Assembly: GCA_028023455.1 (NCBI GenBank)
Contig: JAQFVV010000451.1
Location: forward strand, 374,001 to 438,000
Direction: 5' to 3'
DNA: 64,000 nt
From: Epiperipatus broadwayi
Taxonomy: Eukaryota > Onychophora > Udeonychophora > Euonychophora > Peripatidae
Both the position numbers and the translations under genes were made by a program. Of the stretch, positions 58,396 to 64,000 are shown one piece after another (position 1 is the first letter of the stretch; each line of letters opens with the position of its first letter). Below the pieces are notes generated by a model, which saw nothing but the letters and a program-made list of their open reading frames with translations, was not told the origin of the DNA and made no database searches.

Positions 58396-59050
58396 GTGTC
58401 ATCATCATTATCAACCATTATCAATCCACTGCAGGATGAAGATCTCTCCAAGTTCAATCCATTTTTCTGATCTTTAGCTTCACTTCTCCATATCACCCCT
58501 GCATACTTTCTCATCTCATTCATCCATCTCACATGTGGTCTCTTTCTGGGTCTTTTACAATCTCTTGGAATCCAGTTTAAGACTTCAGTTGTCCATCTAT
58601 TATCATCTCTTCTAGCAATATGTCCAGCCCAACTCCACTTCAATATTTTAATTTTTTCAGTGAGTCCAGTAACACCTGATGTTCTCTTACTCATACATTG
58701 CATTTTCGATCTCTCCTTGTTACTCCCAGTATGCAGCTCTCCATACTTCTTTGAGTGGTCTGAAGTCTCTGTATTGCTCTTCTATTAAGTATCCAGTCTC
58801 AGATCCATAAGTAAGAATTGGCAAAACCCACTTGTTAAAAACCTTCCTTTTCAAACACATAGGCATATTTCCTTTCAGTATCAAGTTATTTCTACTAAAA
58901 ACACTCCAACCAAGTTTAATTCTACGATTAATTTCATCCATTATGTTTCCATCTGTATTAATAATCTGACCAAGGTATTTGTAACTGTTAACTTCTTCTA
59001 ATTCATCATAATCAATCTTTATTTTCATATTTTGAGCAAATCGATATATA
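58396..59050 (-). pseudogene. LINE reverse transcriptase C-terminus
   Basis: Two minus-strand frames join across about 58703-58720. The upstream frame reads VNSYKYLGQIINTDG, INRRIKLGWSVFSRNN and RKVFNKWVLPILTYGSET; the downstream one ILKWSWAGHIARRDDNRWTT, LNWIPRDCKR, KRPHVRWMNEMRKYAG. This is the characteristic thumb and C-terminal region of endonuclease-type non-LTR retrotransposons (KYLGQ, LTYGxET, WAGHxAR, GRPxxRW; here KRPHVRW). The longest of three copies, all on the minus strand. The clade is not resolved. Confidence 0.88.
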
Positions 59051-59795
59051 TACACATATGCACATTTAATTCTAATTCTGTTAATAAATGCACATATATT
59101 ACAAATAAAAATGGTGATATGTATTAGTCCATCATGCTCATAATCTAAAATTCATCTAGAAAATTTCCAATAGTTGAAATTAAAATCAATATTTTTTAAT
59201 TTTGTTAATCTAGTTAACCTAACTAGATATCTAGTAAGTGTTATAAAATAAATATCTATTCATAAATAGCAATTAGGCAATCTTGTTTGAGTAAATTTAG
59301 TAATGTTGCCTTTCTTTAGGAAGAGATGCTGTAACTACTTCTGATTATTTTCCAAAAAAATAACTTAAGAGGAGAAATCATGTGGCATTTTATATATACT
59401 GTGCTAGCCAAAGAGTGAAAGATAACTATAGTTAAAATAAAATTGAAGTAATACATAATTATTGACCTGGTATCAGATCTGTATATAACATCACAAGCAA
59501 GTTGGCTTGGATTCACTATCTTAAAAAAAGTTTTAAATTTCAATGTATTAGTTTGAAAAAGATCAGTGCTGGATGTAAACATGCATTAAGTCCACAACTT
59601 TGCATTAAATAAAGCTTTAATCCTAAAACTAACTTGGAAATGTTCTTATTATAGCACTGCCATCTAATATCTAATGATTATTCAAATGTAAAAAACGGGC
59701 CTGAAATAGTGAAATGACTATTCCTAAAAACTCCATAGTTTTACTCACTTTCAAAACTATCTGTAAAAAAACAAAGGTGACATATAGATCCTGTT
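59051..59795. other. AT-rich non-coding DNA
   Basis: No feature recognised. Confidence 0.4.
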
Positions 59796-59919
59796 CGGTT
59801 TGGTACAGCAGTAGTGGCGGATTCTGGAACTCAAATTCCATGAATTATAACCCAACAGTCAATTCTCGTACTTGAACTTCTTATGAATCCCTGAATAAGA
59901 AACCAGTTAATTATTTTTA
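59796..59919 (+). repeat. SINE-like dispersed repeat, copy 6
   Basis: CGGTTTGGTACAGCAGTAGTGG, then GATTCTGGAACTCAAATTCC, ATGAATTATAACCCAACAGT, and ACTTGAACTTCTTATGAATC, ending in ATTATTTTTAT. Confidence 0.65.
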
Positions 59920-59943
59920 TTTAAAAAGGTATATAATTTATCT

Positions 59944-60250
59944 TTACAATTTTGGCCATAAATAACAAATTTGCATAAAATCCTCTTTGATAGTTACTGC
60001 GATTTTGCAAAATATCCAAATGCTATTCCAACTCATGTCACAAATACAGTGCAAGCATATTTGTTGATTGCCACTGTGCTTTATTGTTTCATAATATGAA
60101 TGTTCGTAGTAATGAGAGTTTTCTTTATGTGTTATGTGTTGAATCACCAAAGAAAAAAATTACAGGTGTGAAGTCAGGTGACATAAGTGATCATAGTGAT
60201 TGACGGGAGGGGGGTCAAGATATGGTGATATACTACCCTACAATAATAAA
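59944..60250 (-). pseudogene. possible Tc1/mariner-type transposase 3' fragment
   Basis: The minus strand starts with SPDLTPVIFFF-like sequence (expected SPDLTPLDFFLW), followed by a frame with HITHKENSHYYEHSYYETIK and ICDMSWNSIWIFCKIAV, resembling the tail after the last catalytic acid. The match rests mostly on the first block. Confidence 0.4.
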
Positions 60251-60701
60251 TATTACTTACTTAATCAATGTGCGTTAAATAAATTTATAATGGTATATAG
60301 AATGTTAAGAGTCATTTAAAAATGAGATTCAAAATTTCTACAACTCCAGGTTAATTTTTTATTTTTTGGAATCTAAGATAATTTATGTATTCAGAAATTC
60401 ATATATAGTACTGCTAAAAGCTATAAAATTACTTTATTATTACCATTATAATTAATAAACCAATTTTAAAATCAGGAACAAAGAAACGAAAACACATTAT
60501 ATTTTTTTACATATAACATAGAACACATTCATCCAATGTGGATATTCAGAGCAAATAAACTTTCAATTTTTGAATTCTAGTCAAAATATATTTTCAACAC
60601 AGAGAATCATAATCGTACAAAACTAATTTGTAAATACAAATTAAACTATCTTGTTAACCAAGATAAAAATTAAATTTTGAAATTTGAAAATTTTAGGCAA
60701 G

Positions 60702-60967
60702 CATCACTTTAAATGAACCCATAACATTTTCTGAGTACTAGTATATAGCATTTGTGGTATAGTATATCAGCACAGCTTGATTATTTATATATATAATAAA
60801 CTTTGTCAGAAGATAAATTTATCTGTCTAGTTTCATCACTTTAAATGAACTCATAACATTTTCTGAGTACTAGTATATAGCATTTGTGGTATAGTATATC
60901 AGCACAGCTTGATTATTTATATATATATAATAAACTTTGTCAGAAGATAAATTTATCTGTCTAGTTT
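60702..60967. repeat. 132-bp near-identical tandem duplication
   Basis: CATCACTTTAAATGAAC begins at 60702 and 60834. The copies differ at one base (ACCCATAAC/ACTCATAAC) and by two bases in a TA run. Recent, or an assembly effect. Confidence 0.92.
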
Positions 60968-63900
60968 TGCTAAACTGAACATCACATTACATTATATGGT
61001 CCATTCTCAGGAGACAGTCTAGAAAAATCAAATACGAGTCTCAAAAATGAATATTAATTTGCAGCAATTTTTCAGTATTAATGATCAAGGATTTTGAATT
61101 TGAATGGATTATTGTCATTCTTTTGCTAATTAATTCTTTTTTAAAGGTTTTTTTTTTCAAAAAAAGAATAAAAAATAATTAATAAAAAGCTACATTTATA
61201 TTACATATCTTAATTATCTTTAGAGGAAATAACAATAGAAGATAAAACTATAAATCAAAAATGATGAAGGCATACTCTAGAATGATAAGACTTTTATTAA
61301 CAATTAAAAACATTCCCATTAGTGAATCAACTTTGACTAATTATATTTTTTCATATAATTTAATAATTAAAAAAGCAGAAGTCAACAATAGAAATTTCAG
61401 ATTCAAACACTACCAATATTCTGTCAAACAGAAAAATCAATTAAAATATTACTATTAAGTTGAAAGAGAAAAGAATTTATATATAAATGCAATCCAAATG
61501 CATTTCATATTAAAGATGAACAATTTTTATAATCTTTTATTAGACTTCAAAATACTAAAGATTCTATTATGTCTACCTTAAATGAAATTATAGCTCATCT
61601 GCTTGCCATGCTTATGATGTGAGATCAAATTTGGGCTGAGTAATCTTGTAGGTAACCAGCCCATACAATCCAGCTAACTGGTCAGTAAATAGTTATCTAG
61701 ATATTCTACATATAAAAGCAATCAAACTTTGATCATCCAACAACTGACATGTTAGGTGAGTATTACTTTTGCCACTATTGTGCTTCTATGAATAGCTATT
61801 AAAGAGGGCAATACATTGCAGTGGGCTGCTTATAGGTTGTTTTATTTTATCTTTTATTTGGTAATTCATAATAATTGTTAATCAAAAGCTGAACAAATGT
61901 TTAAAATAAATTATTACTGCAAAAGGTATTATTCCATTGAAAAGCTATTTATGTAAAGTGAGATAAAAAAAAAAAAAGGTTACATATGAATATCCATAAA
62001 GAAATACAGAAAACAAATTATTCCTAGACAGAGTATAAATGAACCCACTGTGCTCTCCAACAATGTGCTGCCATTGCAACTTCAGTATATGGAATTTCAT
62101 AATATTTTTTTCACAGCATTTCTCTTCAAGATTTAAAATTGATATTAGAAAGAAGAAAATAAGAAAAAAAAATGTTTAAGATATTAATTTGGTTTATTTA
62201 AAATGATGATAAACCACAACAACAAACTTTTTGTCTATATTATTTCTAATTATACAGTTAATTTTGAAAACATTGAATAAAATTATGATTTAATTTCCAT
62301 AATCTGTTTAAGTGTGCAATCGATTTTCTATTAATCTGCACTGCACTAAGACCATCTATTGCAAGGATAACTAATCAATGGAAGTTGAATGTTAGCCTCA
62401 ACTATATTACCAAGCTAGTTTCAGGTTATTGACCTACAACAATAAAAATAATTAATTACTGCAAAGATAAAATTTTACGAAATGATCTCTCACTTTATTT
62501 AAATTTTTTTATTGAATTCAACTCTGCAATAACAAATCTTAGATCACTGCCTAAGTTATCCATCTTACTGAAATTAGATCTAAAACAATTCCTAGAACCA
62601 ACCACTTTAGAAATCTAATTAGCATTAACATATTCTACCACAGAATACTATATTCCTGTTTAGAGAAAAAGTGCTCCCACTAAATTTCTGAATATGCACT
62701 TAAATATTTTCACAAAAAATATTACCGACAGTCAAATACCAGTTTTATAGTGGCTTTTTATTCTTTCACATATTCCTCCACCAGATATCAATAGACAAGT
62801 TGCCTCACAGAATATTTTATCCTAGAATATGATAAGCCTCTATACAAGAATTTGCTATACCAATTTGTACTCACTGTTTTCTTTAAAAAAAAAAATTCAA
62901 ATTTTTTAAAAAAAAACATCCACCATTTTTTTTAAAAATGGTAGCCATTTTATAAAATTAATTATGTCACAGGATACTAACTTAACTATCAGTGAAAATA
63001 ATATGGCGTATTTATATTAAAAATGTACAATACAGAGTTTATTCATTATATAGCATAAATATTGTTTGGATTATAGAATTAAAATATGATTAATGTTCTT
63101 ATCCAATTTTTATCCAGTATCTTTGCAAGACAATCAGTGTTTTCATTTATGATCAATCCAAAAGTAAAGATTTTAATAACTACAAAAGCAAAAAAAAATG
63201 CCAGTTTCATAATCAAAAACATATTTTGATTGCATACAGTAACAAAATGTTTTAATAAATTTTTAAATGTGTACATTAGATAAAATATATTCATTCAATT
63301 AAGTTTTGGATTAAAAATTTTAGGTATGTTATTTTGTGTTCAGCTAAAAATATGATCATTATAATTGCAAAATATGGATATTGTAATTCTAAGTTATTTT
63401 AGAGTAAAAAAAACCCAATAATGTCATGCATTATGCACTCAATAATCAAGTTTATGTGATCAAAGATTACTAAATCATTTATAAGTTCAACTTTAAATCA
63501 ATAATCTCTTAATTTGTTTCTGACATTCACTTAAATTTATAAATAAAAGATTTAATTATTTATATTATTAAATAACAGCAATCAACTGTATATTATATTT
63601 CTTTATCTAATTTTTATTTAATTTTTGATTGCTTTATGTTGTAAACATACTGCAAAAATAAAACTAAAAATAAATTTTAAAATGTATACTGTGTTTTTTT
63701 TTCCTACATTCTTAAAGTGCATGGAAGAAGGTTTCAGCCTTTCACTCTACACACTTCATTCTAATTTATGGAATTGTGATTCATAGAATTTCATTCTCAT
63801 TTTTTTTTATATAAAAAAAAACACGACTGACATGTTTTTATATAGTATATTTACCTTTTTTATATATATATATTAATAATATGCTTATTAAAATGCATAC

Positions 63901-64000
63901 GATTAAAACCTTTTTCATTTTAAAGCTTTAATTTTTTTTGAATTAAGTTTTTGTATATTTTAAAGTAATGAGTATCCCCTCCCCTTAGGAACTCATTGTA
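60968..64000. other. AT-rich non-coding DNA
   Basis: No gene or family recognised. A more balanced stretch at 61590-61780 has no second copy in the window. Confidence 0.4.

Noticed and set aside
1-64000. CRISPR arrays, rRNA genes, intact tRNA genes, bacterial-type operons or riboswitches
   Set aside because: None seen on either strand; the tRNA-like sequence at 3750-3847 is a retroposed copy, and the regular repeats are tandem or transposon repeats.

Overview
The window is AT-rich (about 70-75% A+T by eye), repeat-dense DNA from an invertebrate animal genome. There are no operons, no bacterial genes and no complete host gene. The host gene signal is two exons on the minus strand (17136-17287 and 29309-29464). 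They translate in matching phase into the N-terminal domain of XRCC1, the single-strand-break repair scaffold, and are separated by an intron of about 12 kb. Most of the window is therefore intronic or flanking DNA around XRCC1. A mollusc would fit the mix of Penelope-like elements, hammerhead-ribozyme repeats and Ty3/Gypsy elements, but the sequence does not prove a phylum.

Layout, left to right. 1-460: three possible small phase-0 exons, unassigned. 3734-3863: a tRNA-like sequence retroposed on the minus strand between 16-bp target duplications. 4727-11050: a tandem array of about 400-bp units, each with a hammerhead ribozyme motif on the minus strand, split by a 5.3-kb Ty3/Gypsy retrotransposon (4887-10175) with 589-bp LTRs and a 5-bp target duplication. 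12085-13580: a broken hAT transposase. 15400-20300: small inverted and direct repeats, around XRCC1 exon b. 21800-22490: a Penelope-like reverse transcriptase remnant. 24482-27689: foldback and tandem repeats, including a second type of hammerhead-bearing element. 29309-29464: XRCC1 exon a. 30023-30167: a perfect 56-bp palindrome. 31400-33790: a mariner remnant and two LINE 3' ends. 37703-38439: two direct copies of the dispersed hammerhead/B-box element. 39638-40821: a MITE, a Merlin-like transposase remnant and a nested hairpin. 42425-42800: a LINE endonuclease remnant. 42813-52979: a second, older Ty3/Gypsy element on the minus strand with LTRs of 1.5-1.7 kb, invaded by Penelope-like GIY-YIG fragments, one pair forming a large palindrome. 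53000-64000: AT-rich DNA with small tandem repeats, a LINE 3' end, a possible DDE transposase tail and a SINE-like copy.

The most interesting theme is the coexistence of two families of hammerhead-ribozyme repeats with Penelope-like reverse transcriptase and GIY-YIG endonuclease remnants. One hammerhead family is a tandem, retrozyme-like array; the other is dispersed and linked to a Pol III B-box-like motif. From published work on animal retrozymes, the tandem units could be transcribed, self-cleave to about 400-nt RNAs, circularise and be reinserted by Penelope-type machinery. In this window that is inference. The ribozyme folds themselves can be read directly from the sequence.
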